A DNA stretch of 64,000 nucleotides from Crotalaria pallida (GCA_037953625.1 CM075650.1:145853206-145917205), one strand, 5' to 3'; shown: positions 1 to 12,447, counted from the first letter of the stretch. Numbers and translations are program-made. The notes: generated from the sequence alone by a model not told the origin.

Positions 1-1068
1 ATATAGATTTTTTAGTAGATTTCACGTCCATTGAAAAAATTAGTTAATTTGTATTTTCAAAACTAATCCTATTAATAATATTAAGAATCTAAAATATGTC
101 ATGTTAATAAAAAAATTGATTAATTATCGTTAAAAATTAGACCGAGTAAAAAAAAAATAACAGCATATGAATACGACATGAGGGAGTCTCTTCTCTTCTT
201 CCAAAGTCACATTATATATTCTTAGTATACTACGTAACTAATTAAAATAGTAGCACTACTCCGTGATTTTAGCTTCTTTTTTTTCTTTGCCCCTCTCTTG
301 CTAATCATTTTCGTAACTCCCTTAGAGCAAAGATTTAATATTCCTGCAGCAGTTCCTTTCACCTCTTTAAGGTTAAATTATTCATTTTGGACTTGCCAAC
401 AAACCATATATAGGAGTTTTGTTGTGTTCACCTTTTCATTTAACATAAAATATTGTGTAGCATAAAAATTACATTACTGCAAGGTTAGAAAATTTGGCAG
501 AAGAATAAGATAATATAAGGTGACATGATTATAGTGTGAATGAGATGCACTTGCAGCTTTCTTTTCTGTGATTCTGGTATATCTGCTTTCTTTCTCCACT
601 CCACACATTTTATTAATTTATTAATATTTTATTGATATATTGTTATCTCTCTCTTTTTTTCTTCTGCACCACTCTTTTTCATCATCATGAATAATGAATA
701 ATATTTATCAATTGTGGTTAGGCTGTCACTTTGGAAAATACTCCTATTTTGGGTTTTGTTCTTAACTTATGAGAATATAAAAACCTTGTGCTCACTTTTC
801 TAGAAGATTTGACAGGGATATGGGTGTCATGTGAGTGAGTTTATCCAAAAGTGAATGAATGTTTTTCATTCTATCATCACCTTTGGTTGCAGGAGTTTTA
901 AGTAATAGACATGAATATGAGTGTCTGCTAGTATTGTTTTTTCTGAAATTATACCTTTACTCTTATTTTCCAGAATGCTTTTTCCTTTGGTTTGTGTGGC
1001 ATAGGCATAGCAAAATAATCTGTGGCTCAGTGCAGATCTGCAGTTAACAGCTTGAGGACTTGAGGAAA
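1..1068 (+). promoter_or_regulatory. Upstream region of the potassium transporter gene
   Basis: AT-rich DNA without a credible reading frame. The stretch just before 1069 should hold the promoter and 5' UTR of the KUP gene. I cannot fix a TATA box or transcription start, and a 5'-UTR intron, which some plant KUP genes have, cannot be excluded. The two short open frames near 860-1105 lie on opposite strands over the same DNA and show no family signature. Confidence 0.4.
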
Positions 1069-4000
1069 ATGGATCTTGAATCAAGGAAATGTTGGGACAC
1101 CCCAAAGGTTAGTGCATTTTACTTGAAAGATTTCAACTTGAAAACTTGTTTTTTCTATTGGTTTAAGCTTCTTAATGATGGTGCCCATGTGGGTTTCTTT
1201 TTTTATTGGCATAAGTAGTTGATGGTAGATAAGAATTTTAGTGCTTTTGAAATAGAATGAATTCTTATAGAGTAATAAGTTGCTGAATTGAATTTCAGAA
1301 GGATTCTTGGAAGACTATTCTGCTCTTAGCATACCAAAGCCTTGGTGTGGTATATGGGGATTTAAGCATTTCTCCATTGTATGTGTACACCAGCACATTT
1401 GCTGAAGATATTGAACACTCTGAGACCAATGAAGAGATTTTTGGTGCCCTTTCTTTTGTATTCTGGACTCTGACATTGGTGCCACTATTCAAGTATGTGT
1501 TTGTGGTTCTTAGAGCTGATGATAATGGAGAAGGTAAAGCATTTGAAGAACAAATTAGGGAAGCCAGTGTGCTACTACTTCTCATCTTGTTGATGACTTT
1601 TAATTGTTAACAATTTTCATGTTTGGTGTTTATGCAGGTGGTACATTTGCTCTATATTCCTTGATATGCCGGCATGCTAAAGTTAGTCTTCTACCAAATC
1701 GACAACATGCCGATGAAGCTCTTTCTACATATAAGATGGAGGAGCCTCCTGAGAGAAGTACCTCTAAAGTGAAGGTGCTGCTTGAGAAATATAAGACCTT
1801 GCATACAGCTCTGCTGATTGTGGTTCTTCTTGGAACTTGCATGGTAATTGGAGATGGATTGCTTACACCAGCCATTTCTGGTAATTAGTCCTCTTTATCA
1901 TCCACGTTTTTGAAGATGGTTTCTTATCAATTTGTTAACTATCCATCTTTTTATGTAGTTTTCTCCGCCGTATCTGGTCTCGAGGTAAATATTGGACGAC
2001 ACCACCAATGTAAGTTTTACTTATGTCTTTCATTCTATTTCAATATGATATTTCAGTAGTTTTATACCATGTACATGCCAAAGAAATTTGTTTACCACTC
2101 ACATGAAGATAACTACGGAAAAAATTTCAAGCAGTGACACTTGCAATAAGATGATGTTTATTCATATTTTATCAACTCATCATATTGATTGAGTCATTGA
2201 GATAGTTAATAGTTAATTTGCTGGATTATTTTCTTTGTTTCTGTATTTGAAACCTGATCGATTTTCATTTACAGATGCTGTGATTCCCATCACTTGCTTC
2301 ATACTGGTGTGTTTGTTTGCACTTCAACACTATGGTACACATCGGGTGGGATTCCTTTTTGCACCAATTGTGCTCATATGGCTACTTTGCATCAGCACAC
2401 TTGGTTTATATAATATATTCAAGTGGAATAGACATGTATACAAAGCTCTTTCACCGTATTATATGTTCAAGTTCTTGAAGAAGACAAGGTTAAGTGGATG
2501 GATGTCTTTGGGTGGAATATTGCTGTGCATAACAGGTAAAAGTGGAAAAATTCATTTGTATGGTTAAATCTAATGACTTGTTTTGAAATCTCACAAATGA
2601 GTTCTGTCCTGTTCGCCGACTGTGTTTATATGCATGTGGTGTGATATTGTAAGATATAAGAATAAGAATATGTTGATTTAAAGAATCTTTTGAGCAGCCT
2701 CAGAGTCAAAAGTATGATTTAAAGCATCTTTTGAGCAACCTTAGAGTCAAGTTTTATGTGAACATGTACTTTTGGATCATTACTTTTGAATTGATTATTG
2801 GGCTCTTCTCTATCAGCACTTATTCCCCTTCAAATGTCAAAAGCATAGTGTTGTTTATATCAAAGGATAAAACTTATCTCAAAAGTGAGATTTTTTAAAA
2901 AGTGAACAGTAAAGGTGTATCCATGGTTGATGTAATCTAAATAACATCGTTATCTTAATAAATTATTGATTTAATTGTGGATACATCCTTACTTCACCTG
3001 TAATAACTTTAGAAATAACTTTAGTGGGGCTTTGTGTTTTGCATTAGAGAACAAATTTAATTAACCCGCACCATGACCATGAGACTACGCCTTCAATACA
3101 TTTGAATTTCAAATCGAGCATTGTAAAATGCCTATAATTGCTTCAATACAAGGTAGTTTCCATATGAAAGACTTATTTTATGTTGATCTCGTTATCAGGC
3201 TCAGAAGCTATGTTCGCAGATCTTGGCCATTTCTCATATATGGCCATTCAGGTTGGTTTAGAATCTTTTCACATTTTCAGTTTTCTTCTTTCGTTTTTGG
3301 AATATGGATAGGAAGTTCCTTATTAATAGTGTTGGGGAAGGGTCATCTCAATTGGAGAGGAGTTCTTAACAATTTGTCATGTGCAGATTGCATTCACCTT
3401 GCTGGTATATCCTGCACTTATATTGGCATATATGGGACAAGCTGCTTACTTGTCACAGCATCATAATGCCAGTCTCCAGATCAGTTTCTACGTCTCAGTT
3501 CCAGGTATTCATTGTCCCCCGCTCACTGTTTAAAGGCAACAATATTAGTATGCCTACAAATTAGAAGGAAATCACTAATGATTTGCTGGAAAAACTTTCC
3601 TACCAACATGGACATGGTAGTAGTATATATACACACTTACCTGCAAGGCTGCAACGCCTTTGTTAGTTTCCTCATAACGGGTGGATGTCTTGCTTGGTAT
3701 ATACAAACATGGTTGCATATTCTGGGAAAAAAATGATGTAACTTTTTGGGTGCTGCAGATAGCGTGAAGTGGCCAGTTCTCATCTTAGCCATTCTAGCTT
3801 CTGTTGTGGGAAGCCAAGCAATCATCAGTGGAACATTTTCTATCATAAACCAGAGTCAATCACTTGGTTGCTTCCCAAGAGTTAAGGTTGTTCATACATC
3901 AGACAAGATACATGGTCAGGTCTACATCCCTGAAATAAATTGGATACTCATGATCCTCTGCATTGCTGTAACCATTGGATTTAGGGACACAAAACATATG

Positions 4001-5440
4001 GGAAATGCATCAGGTAACTTATGTATTTGCTATTTATGCATGATTAAATGGATTGCAAATGAAATTTTCAGCACACTACCTGATGCTAGTTTAAATATCT
4101 GATGAACGTTTTGTTCAAATTCAAATTAATCTTGTTCAGCTAGTCTTTACCTATATTCTTTGGAACTGCCCTACGATTTGCTTACGGTTTATATTTGCTT
4201 TTTGTTCTATGACCCTAATCTAGGAGAGTCGGAGACAATTACCATATTAGTTTCAGAGGTAGAAGGAATATATTGGTGTTAATTGGAATGACATAAATGT
4301 TTATTTGCTGCAGGATTAGCAGTGATGACTGTGATGCTGGTGACAACATGCCTTACTTCCTTAGTGATTATACTTTGTTGGCATAAACCCCCTATCATAG
4401 CCCTTTGTTTCCTATTGTTTTTTGGTTCCATTGAACTGCTTTATTTCTCAGCTTCACTGACAAAGTTCCGCGAGGGTGCCTGGTTCCCTATCCTCCTTGC
4501 CCTCATACTTATGATTATAATGTTCCTTTGGCACTATGCAACCATCAAGAAATATGAATATGACCTTACCAACAAGGTCTCATTAGAATGGCTTCTAGCC
4601 TTAGGACCAAGCCTTGGAATTGCTAGAGTCCCCGGAATCGGCCTAGTTTTCACTGATCTCACTGCCGGCATCCCAGCTAACTTCTCTCGCTTTGTCACCA
4701 ACCTCCCTGCATTTCACCGCATCCTTGTGTTCGTTTGTGTGAAATCAGTGCCAGTCCCTCATGTCACTTTTGCTGAGAGGTACCTTGTAGGTCGTGTAGG
4801 ACCTGCTGCTCACCGGTCCTATAGGTGTATAGTCAGATATGGATACCGCGATGTTCATCAGGATGTTGATTCCTTTGAATCAGAACTTGTAGAAAAATTA
4901 TCTGATTTTATCCGATACGATTGGTACCGGACGCGAGGCAGTAACATGAGCAATGACGATGATGCTTCAAACTCGAATGAATCATCAAGTCACAGATTAA
5001 CCGTGATCGGAACAATCGGAACAACTGGTTTCTCGAACCATCCAGGATATGAGACTGAAGAGAGTCTGCAGCCAGCAAGCGTCTCTCTTGGATTCTCAAC
5101 TGTACAAAGTATTACAGATGTTATCGAGATGGAACCAATGCCCATGATGGAGAGACGAGTGAGGTTCGCCATTGACGATGAGCCTGAAAGTGACACAAGG
5201 TCCGAGATAGGTGTTCAAATGCAGGAAGAGCTGGAGGATCTTCTTGCCGCAAAAGAAGCCGGAATAGCATTTATTCTCGGGCATTCACATGTGAAAGCAA
5301 AGCAAGGTTCATCTGTCATGAAGAAATTGGCCCTTAACTACGGATACAATTTCTTGAGAAGGAATTGTAGAGGCCCTGACGTGGCGCTTAAGGTTCCACC
5401 GGTTTCTCTTTTGGAAGTTGGCATGGTTTATATTTTGTAG
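1069..5440 (+). CDS. KUP2: KUP/HAK/KT-family potassium transporter, KUP2-like (nine exons)
   Basis: Predicted K+ (H+-coupled) transporter of the plasma or endomembranes, acting in K+ uptake and cell expansion. Exons, all with GT-AG borders and consistent phase: 1069-1107, 1299-1533, 1638-1880, 1959-2009, 2275-2535, 3199-3251, 3387-3504, 3759-4013, 4314-5440. The CDS is 2382 nt (793 aa plus stop), the usual KUP length. Motifs seen: GVVYGDLSISPLY near residues 29-41, GEGGTFALYSL near 90-100, GSEAMFADLGHF near 277-288, and a conserved REGAW in the last exon. About 12 hydrophobic segments are followed by a long hydrophilic C-terminal tail that starts near residue 520 and ends LLEVGMVYIL. The start is the first Met of MDLESRKCW, which resembles the N-terminus of AtKUP2 as I remember it. 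No frameshift or stop was seen, so it looks functional. Assignment to KUP2 rather than a sister paralogue is inference. Confidence 0.96.
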
Positions 5441-6264
5441 AAGAATGTCTCACATTTAATGTAACTAGCTTTCTTTACTTGTTATGTTGATGACAGAGAG
5501 AGATATAGGTTGTGTAATGGCAGAGCATTGTGCAGTTTCCAAAGGCTTTTTTGTTAAATGGAAGAAATTCTGCATTTACAAATTTAACTTAATTTCTATA
5601 AGCATGCTTGAATTCATAGAAGAAGACTTATATAGGTGTTACTTTATGAGTTATATTTTTGAAATTTTAGAGGCACCTTAATGTTTGTAAAGGAATTTTA
5701 GTGGTGTTTTTTTAATGGAGTTGAGCAAACAAAATCGTGTATCCAAACAAATTTGGGCCATATTTGTGATTGAAATTTGAAAAGAAAAGATCCATTGAAG
5801 TAGAAATACTTCCCTTGTAGATCAAATAATTGGCCAACATAATCAAGCCATTTTTTTGGTCACGATTATTCTCTATTAGAGATATTCTTGTTCGAGTCGG
5901 TAACATTCACAATATAACAAAGTGAACCTAACTTAGAAAATATAACAAAGTGAACCTAACTTAGAAGCCATGTTTTTTCTGGTTGATGGTAATGGGGTGA
6001 AGAAAATAATAATGTTAGCATTAGACAATAGTTTATAATAATGCTTTTGAATTTAAAGATTCATTTATATAAAGTTGAGATTTCTTTTGAATCGTATTAG
6101 AGATGTAAATATGTTACCTATGATATAGTAAAAGGTCTTTTTTTTTTTATGATCACAAATATATCTTTTCGTAATTTCTGATCATTATCGTTATGTATTA
6201 ATGACAAATGACATTAATTTAAATTATTAATATACAATATTTCTTTTAAATTGATATGAGTTTA
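5441..6264. other. 3' flank of the transporter gene
   Basis: Contains the presumed 3' UTR of the KUP gene and AT-rich spacer. A short direct repeat of about 30 bp (AACAAAGTGAACCTAACTTA core) occurs twice at about 5917-5970. No gene seen. Confidence 0.5.
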
Positions 6265-6414
6265 ATGGGTGTACACTGTCGATGTAAAGTTTTTTACACC
6301 ATCATACTATCATCCACCACTAATGTTTTTATGGTCAATGACTTTTAGATAAAAGTAATACGAATGAATGATTGATGATGGTGTAAAAAAACTATACACC
6401 GTCAATACACCATC
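6265..6414. mobile_element. Small TIR element (MITE), about 150 bp
   Basis: The left end GGTGTACACTGTCGATG and the inner TTTTTTACACCATCAT are mirrored at the right end as GATGGTGTAAAAAAAC and CACCGTCAATACACC. This gives a short non-coding element with imperfect terminal inverted repeats. The family is not assigned and the borders are approximate. Confidence 0.6.
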
Positions 6415-6420
6415 TATTTT

Positions 6421-6530
6421 ATCTCTCTTTCTCTCTCTCTCGCTCTCTCTATATATATATATATATATTACGACATAGGATTCAGAGATAATTTTATTTC
6501 TCTCTATATATATCTATATCTATATATATT
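6421..6530. repeat. CT and TA microsatellites
   Basis: A (CT)n run near 6421-6450 passes into (AT)n near 6450-6469, and a second TATATC/TATA-rich tract lies at about 6503-6530. Simple sequence repeats. Confidence 0.85.
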
Positions 6531-6684
6531 TGTTTTAACTATCAGTGCTTCATAAGTCATAAGCTACTTTGAAGTGCTTATATATATTTAAGAACAGATC
6601 TAGTAAAAAATTAAAATACTCAAGTGCATATAATAAGATAGAAGTATACCAAATAATTACTTTACATTTCTATTTACTTTACAA

Positions 6685-7202
6685 TTAGGATTTTCCCTCG
6701 GTACTCTCTGGAAAAAAAAGGGTTGTTATACCTTTTTATGTGGTCCAATAAAAAAGTGTCACATGTTTGTTTTTTTTTATGCCACGTTAGCTAGGCATAT
6801 ATTTAAATTGTAAAATTTGCAATTAGGTCCCTGAATTATTTATGTAAAAGTAATATTTTTACCCCTAATATGATTTACCAAAAATACCCTACATTAAATT
6901 TTTTATTTTTTATTACTTTTCCAATTAGAACACCCCCTTTTCAGTCTTTTGCCCCCCACCTCCCTCCCTTATTTTTCAGTTTTCTGCCATCCCCCTCCCC
7001 CCCTCCTCTCACATTCCTCTGTTTGAAACCCAATACCTCTAAAGATCAAAGGAATAATGAAGAGTGAAGAAGAATTACAATGAGATAATAAAAAAGTAAT
7101 CAAATAAAAAAATAATGCAAAATTGATAGGGGTATTTTGTTGAGTCACATAGAAAGGTATAACAACCCTTTATCTAGAAAGGATGCCGAAGTAAAGCCCT
7201 AA
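6685..7202. mobile_element. TIR element of about 515 bp
   Basis: The left terminus (TTAGGATTTTCCCTCGGTAC, then GGGTTGTTATACC) recurs inverted at the right end (GGTATAACAACCC, then ATGCCGAAGTAAAGCCCTAA). The inner part is AT-rich and CT-rich without a transposase frame, so this looks like a non-autonomous DNA element. The 65-codon frame at 6870-7067 inside it is low complexity. Confidence 0.6.
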
Positions 7203-7375
7203 TAATTATAGGGGTAGTTTTGAAAAAGTATACCAAATATTTACGTTTTCAATACTACTAATATTACCAACTAACTTTCTTAAAGAATGTGATTTTTAGT
7301 CAAAGAGGCTTGCTTATATATAAGACAGAAGAGAGTAAGATAAAAGTGCATTGAAAACTAAAAAGAAAACATTAA

Positions 7376-9615
7376 AGGTATGATTTCTAATGTTGTTGGG
7401 TACTTTTGATATTATAGGTCTGGGTGGGACGACCTTAAAAAAAATTAATATTTGACAATTAGTTTCTTCCCAAAGTTAGATTTTATTGCAATTCAAGAGA
7501 CTAAATTAGAGTAATTCTCTTTGTGAAATGTTGTAGGGTTCTTCTTATTGCGATTGGAACTTTTGGCTAGTTGAGTTGGTTCAAGAAAAATGGAGATTCT
7601 ATGTCGTTCATGGCAGGAAGGCCTTCTGCCTTGCTAAAAACCTAAAGTTGTTGCGTGATGATATTAAAGATGGGAATAGGCCTGTTTTAGGAAATTTGGA
7701 TACATCCATCTCAATGTTTACTTCTGAGATTAATGATATAGATTTGAAGGCTAAGGCCCGTGGGTTGTCTTTAGAAGAAATTGAGGGAAAAAAGAAGAAA
7801 ACTGCTAAGCTTTGGCAATGCACGTGGAATAAGAAGAGTTTGATTAGACAAAAGTCTAGTGCTAAATGGATTCATGAAGGGGATGCTAAGGTGCATTTTT
7901 TCATGCCTACTTATTTAGTAAGAGAAGGAAGAATAATCAATATGCTCTATGGAATGGTGAAAAGTGGATTGAAGACCCCAATAACAACAAAGGTTATATG
8001 CAATCCTTCTTTAATAATCATTTTAGCAATGTTCAGGTTGCTAGTGTAAACTTGGAGGCTCTTGATTTTTGTACTATTGATGTTGCAGGCAATCATAGCT
8101 TCTTTTTCTTTTGATGAATTGGAAGAAGTCATTACTACTTGTGATGGTGATAAAGGTCCTGGTTCAGATGGCTTCAACTTTAGATTCTTCAAATCCTTTT
8201 GGTCTCTTGTAAAGGAGGATGTTTGGGCTATGGTGGAGGAATTTCATTTGATGGGTAAACTTCTGAAATGTATTACTTCATACTTTGTTACTCTTATTCC
8301 TGAAGTTGCTTCCCCTAAAACAAATTGGTGAGTACATGCCTATTTCTCTCCCAGGCTCTTAGTACAAGATCATTGCAAAGCTTTTGACTTGGCGTAGTGG
8401 GTGTGTTATTGATTCTCTTATCTCTCACAATCAGTTCACGTTTATTCCTAGCCAACAGATTATGGATGGCGTTGTAATCCTGAATGAAATTGTTGATCAT
8501 GGAAAATTATTGAAAAACCTGCTCTTATTTCAAAGTGGATTTTGAAAAGGCTTACGACTTTGTGTCTTGGTCATTTCTCGAGCTGATGTTGCGGAGAATG
8601 GGGTTTTGTGATGTTTGGATCTTTCGAATTAAAACGTGTATTTTCACAGGTAGCCTATCAGTTCTTGTCAATGGTAGCCCGATGAGGGAGGTGTTCATCA
8701 AGCGTGATCTCAAGCAAGGTGATCCTCTTGCTCCCTTCTTGTTTTTGTTAGTTGCTGAAGGCGTGAATAGTTTTTTGAGGAAAACAATGGATGTTGGTCT
8801 TTTCACTGCCTATAAATTGGGCACAGAAAATATTGAGGTTTATATTTTGAAATACGTGGATGACGTTTTCATTATTGGTGATGCTTCCATGGAAAATGTT
8901 AGAACAATGAAAGCTATCTTGTGATGCTCTGAGATAGTGTCAAGCCTAAAGATTAGTTTTGCCAAAAGTTGTTTGTATGTTGTTCAAGTTTCTCCTATTA
9001 GTCTTGATGCAGTTGTGTCTTGGAGGTAGAATTACTTTAATTAATTTCGTGCTTAACTGTTTATCTACATATTAACTCTCCTTTTTAAGGCTGCCCAAGA
9101 AAGTTTTTCATATTTTAACCTCCATTAAGCGTGATTTTCTACGGGGTAGTGATTCAGACAAAATAAAATACATTGGGTAAAATGGGAGAATATTTATAGA
9201 GACAAAAACTAGGGTGGGCCTGGAATAAAAAATCTTGATGTTTTTAACTGGCTTTGCTAACCAAATGGTGGTGGATGATTCTTATTGGTGAAAATCTCCT
9301 TTGAGTGAAGGTTCTTAGGGTGTAGTATGGTAATTTTAATGCTGCCGCCTTATCTATGGAAATGGATCCAATTTCTCATCTAGTTTTGCTTCATGGAAAT
9401 CTTTTTGTAGGATAAACTCCTATTCTTTCTCCCATGATTGGTCCTTAATTGTCTTGTAAAGCAGGTTGGTTGTGGTAATATAACCAAATTCTAGGAAGAT
9501 AAGTGGTTTGAGACTAATATCTTTAAGGAGCTACTTTCTAGTCTTTATTCTATCTTTCGTGATTCTGACAAGTGGATTGTCGATGTTGGTATTTGGTGCA
9601 ATGAGATGTGGTCTT
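7376..9615 (+). pseudogene. Decayed LINE retrotransposon, 5' part (endonuclease scrap and reverse transcriptase)
   Basis: Non-LTR retrotransposon remnant. Near 7485-7510 a reading in one frame gives FIAIQETKLE, the QETK motif of the APE-type endonuclease, and most of that domain is then missing. From 7576 the frames give the RT lead-in (KWIHEGDAKVHFF), then GDKGPGSDGFNFRFFKSFW near 8150-8200, then MDFEKAYDFVSWSFLE at 8535. They continue with LKQGDPLAPFLFLLVAEG and a YVDD active-site box near 8854-8868, where LINEs usually have YADD. Frames are broken by several stops and shifts. The element continues after the nested LTR element at 22788. Confidence 0.88.
9611..9615. repeat. Left target-site copy of the chromovirus insertion
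   Basis: GTCTT just before the 5' LTR matches GTTTT at 22783-22787 just after the 3' LTR in 4 of 5 bases. This is consistent with a 5-bp duplication that has since mutated. The LINE reading resumes after it, which supports the insertion point. Confidence 0.6.
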
Positions 9616-10180
9616 TGTAACATCCTAGAAATTAATAGTTATATAATAAATTGATAAAATAATATATAAATATTTATTTAAGGGTAGGATTAAGCCGTAG
9701 AAATTGTATAAGGGTAGTGAGGTAATAGGAAGCATAGACCGACCAGATAAGTAGATGTAGGGCCTCGGACCGACCTCAGCCGAGCTAAAGAACTAAATGG
9801 GAATAAAACGCGAAGTCTATTGTCAGCTCGGATTAGCCGACCTCAGCGCACCTCACAGTATCATCCGAGAAGGAAGCTCGGACTACTACTATTCCTACAA
9901 ACCGAGCCGACGTATCCGAGCCGATGTATCCTAGCCGACGTACTCTAGCCGACACGTCCTAGATCCTCCGTGCCAGCTCATGTGAGTTGTAGCCCTTTGG
10001 GTTTCGTACCATCCGTACACTGTCCTTGCCATTCACTTTATGTCATTGTCATTGCTTTATGTCCCTTTCAATGTACTATTCATGGCTTCCTCAAGAAGCC
10101 AATGAATCCTAGCCACTCATTCTAGCTTCCCAAAGAAGCCTCTAATGTGGACCACACAAATGTCCCCCCCCCCCTAATTG

Positions 10181-10215
10181 AATAAAATAAAATCCAACAC
10201 ACAACACTCAACACT
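10181..10215 (+). promoter_or_regulatory. Putative LTR promoter (TATA-like plus start region)
   Basis: AATAAAATAAAA lies about 25 bp upstream of CAACACTCAACAC and is followed by a long CT-rich leader typical of plant transcript starts. The same arrangement is in the 3' LTR near 16700. It is predicted from composition only. Confidence 0.4.
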
Positions 10216-11245
10216 TTGCACTTCCACTCTCTTCCTCCTTCATCTCTCTCCCTCATTCTATTCTCTGAAAGTCCAACGACAACAACTCCACCTACCTTCC
10301 CTCTTCTCATTCAAACATATTTCCTCCTCACTCACATATTCTTCCTCTTCTCTTTCAAGATCCACCAACCGGAGACCCTCCTTCTCTCCGTCCCCATGCT
10401 GTTCCGGCGTCCCTGTTCCGGCGTTCCCTGGATCCTCTCCGTTCTCTTCCGTTTCGGGCGTCCCTGGAGCAGCCGGTGTTGAGTGTGCAGCTGGGAGGAA
10501 CTCGTGGCAGCTTAGAGAAAAGGACTCAAGGGTGTGAAGCTCACAAGGTCAAGGTCAAGGAAAGCCATTCTCAAGATCTCAACTCTTATCTCTCACGGTT
10601 TGAGGTAAGGAGTGAGTGTTACCTCTACTTGAGTTTGGGTTTCTAGGGTGTTCATAAAGGGTACTAAGAGTGGGTGTTAGATTAGGGAATGGATCTAGGT
10701 TAATGTAGAAAGGAAATGGTAAAAAGGGTAAAAGGGAACTAATAAATGAATTAGAAACATGAGTTTGAAGTAGGGATGAGTATCGTTATATGCTATATGT
10801 TGGTATTTACATGATGGATTGGTTGAATGTTTTATTCTTATTGTTGTTGTTGTTGTATAAGTGATTATGAACTTTGTGTATAAATGTTTATGAGCTTTGA
10901 TATTTATGATCCATGTCTGTGGCCGAGCTGAGTGACTTCGAGAATGAGTATGAGAAAATGGTAGAGATGGAAAGTAGGAGAGATAGAGTAATAAGGCAGA
11001 AAATGAGTAAGGTTAATGGAAAGAGGGAATGGTTACCGAGTTTAGCCGAGAGAGAGGCCGAGCTAGAAAGATGGTTAAAGGGATAAGTAGAGAGGTTGAG
11101 CCGAGAGAGGCCGAGCTAAGTAAATAATGAGATTAATGTAAAGAGGAATAAATTAAAGAGTTGAGCTGAGAGAGGCCGAGCTAAATAAATGGGTAAGAGG
11201 ATAAGAGGAATTAAAGAGAAATGGTTGTGTGATCGGGTCATAGCA

Positions 11246-11655
11246 GACGCGTACTGGGTGCGTGCATTGATCGCGTCAGACGCATACTGGGTATGTGCAG
11301 CTGTAAGACGGGTACTGGGTACTCGCAGTTATGATTCACACAAGGTTCCGAGCACGGAACCGGTGGGATGTGGTCCTGGTCATAGCAGACGCGTACTGGG
11401 TGCGTGCATTGATCGCGTAAGTCGCCGAGATGCGCCGCTGTAAGACGGGTACTGGGTGCTCGCAGTTATGGACTCTCCTTAACCCCATAGAATGATCGGC
11501 GGTAGTGCTCCTGGTCATAGCAGACGCGTACTGGGTGTGTGCATTGATCGCGTAAGACGCATACCGGGTATGTGCAGCTGTAAGACGGGTACTGGGTACT
11601 CGCAGTTATGGACACTCCGATATCCGACTTTAAATGGTGTAAGACATGCACTGGG
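11246..11655 (+). repeat. Tandem hairpin array of the chromovirus LTR, copy 1
   Basis: Repeats of a constant CTGGG core with changing but complementary arms: GCGTA with TGCGT, GCATA with TATGTGC, GGGTA with TACTCGC, and TGCA with TGTATGCA. Spacers include GCATTGATCGCGT and GCAGCTGTAAGAC. The array is GC-rich against an AT-rich LTR. It repeats in the 3' LTR at about 17765-18185. Confidence 0.85.
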
Positions 11656-12111
11656 TGTATGCATCCGAGAAGAGTAAAAGATTGTAAACTATGTGAAAAT
11701 GGAATAATGAGTAATGAGTCCGAGATAGTGATGGTAATCCGAGGTAAGAGAATGTGAACCGAGGTATAATTAGTCAGGGAAGGATATAGTGGTTGAGAAT
11801 GGGAACCGAGGTAAAGTTAGTAGGTAATGAGCAAACTGGTTTATGATGTGAGCAGAGCTAGATGAGATGGTAGGATGTGAGCCGAGTTAGATGAGATTGT
11901 GTGTATGTGAACCGAGCTAATGTTGATATATGCATGAGATATATGGGCTTGACTACTTGTTATTTATATGCTATTTGACTACTTGTGTTTGGCTTGGTAG
12001 TTCGGTATGTCATTTTAGAAACTGCTTATTTAAGTTCTGTGTAATGCTCACCTCCTTACCATTTTTCAGGTACTGAGCTCGAGCAGACGCAGTCCCCGAC
12101 CGAGCAGGATC

Positions 12112-12132
12112 ACTCTCCCTCACAGGGAGAGT
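12112..12132 (+). other. Post-acceptor hairpin, 9-bp perfect stem, loop CAC
   Basis: ACTCTCCCT pairs with AGGGAGAGT around CAC. It lies 42 bases after the acceptor-like TTTTTCAG and just after GACCGAGCAGG. The equivalent sits at 18632-18652 in the 3' LTR, and hairpins with other stem sequences occupy the same place in the three solo LTRs. Confidence 0.8.
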
Positions 12133-12447
12133 AAGTTATTTAGAGACCGATAGGTGGATAGGTCTCAGCCACTTGGGCCGAGCTAAAATATTTGTTTTGT
12201 ATTGGGTCTCGGCTAGTTGGGCCTAGCTAAAACACGCTTTTGTATATTTTGATCTCGGCCCAATGGCCGAGCTAAACATCATTTTTATAATTCGAACTAA
12301 TGAGCTCGGTGTAGCTATGTTTCTCAACTCTTATTTAATGATTAATGAAGTCTTCCGCTTTTAACTCTGATGATTTGATATTAATGAAAAAGAAATTTTA
12401 AATCCTAATTTTCAGGTTTAAGGGTAATTATTTCATAGGGTGTTACA

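Larger units (their letters stand above)
9616..12447 (+). repeat. 5' LTR of the chromovirus (2832 bp)
   Basis: Begins TGTAACATCC and ends GGGTGTTACA, so the ends are inverted copies (TGTAACA/TGTTACA). It is nearly identical to 16139-22782 once the nested insert is removed. In order it contains a CCGAGC-rich segment (9760-9960), a TATA-like and pyrimidine-rich leader (10180-10360), a donor-like GTAAGG (10605) and a hairpin array (11246-11655). Then come an acceptor-like TTTTTCAG (to 12069), a 9-bp hairpin (12112-12132) and three CTCGGCC/GGCCGAG-type hairpins (about 12163-12276). Open frames in it are not conserved coding. Confidence 0.95.

Noticed and set aside
866..1105. 79-codon minus-strand frame over the KUP start
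   Set aside because: Shadow of the transporter's 5' UTR and first exon.
10178..10537. 119-codon frame, repeated at 16697-17056
   Set aside because: It lies in the CT-rich LTR leader, has Ser/Pro-rich low complexity and shows no known domain. The identity between copies is just LTR identity.
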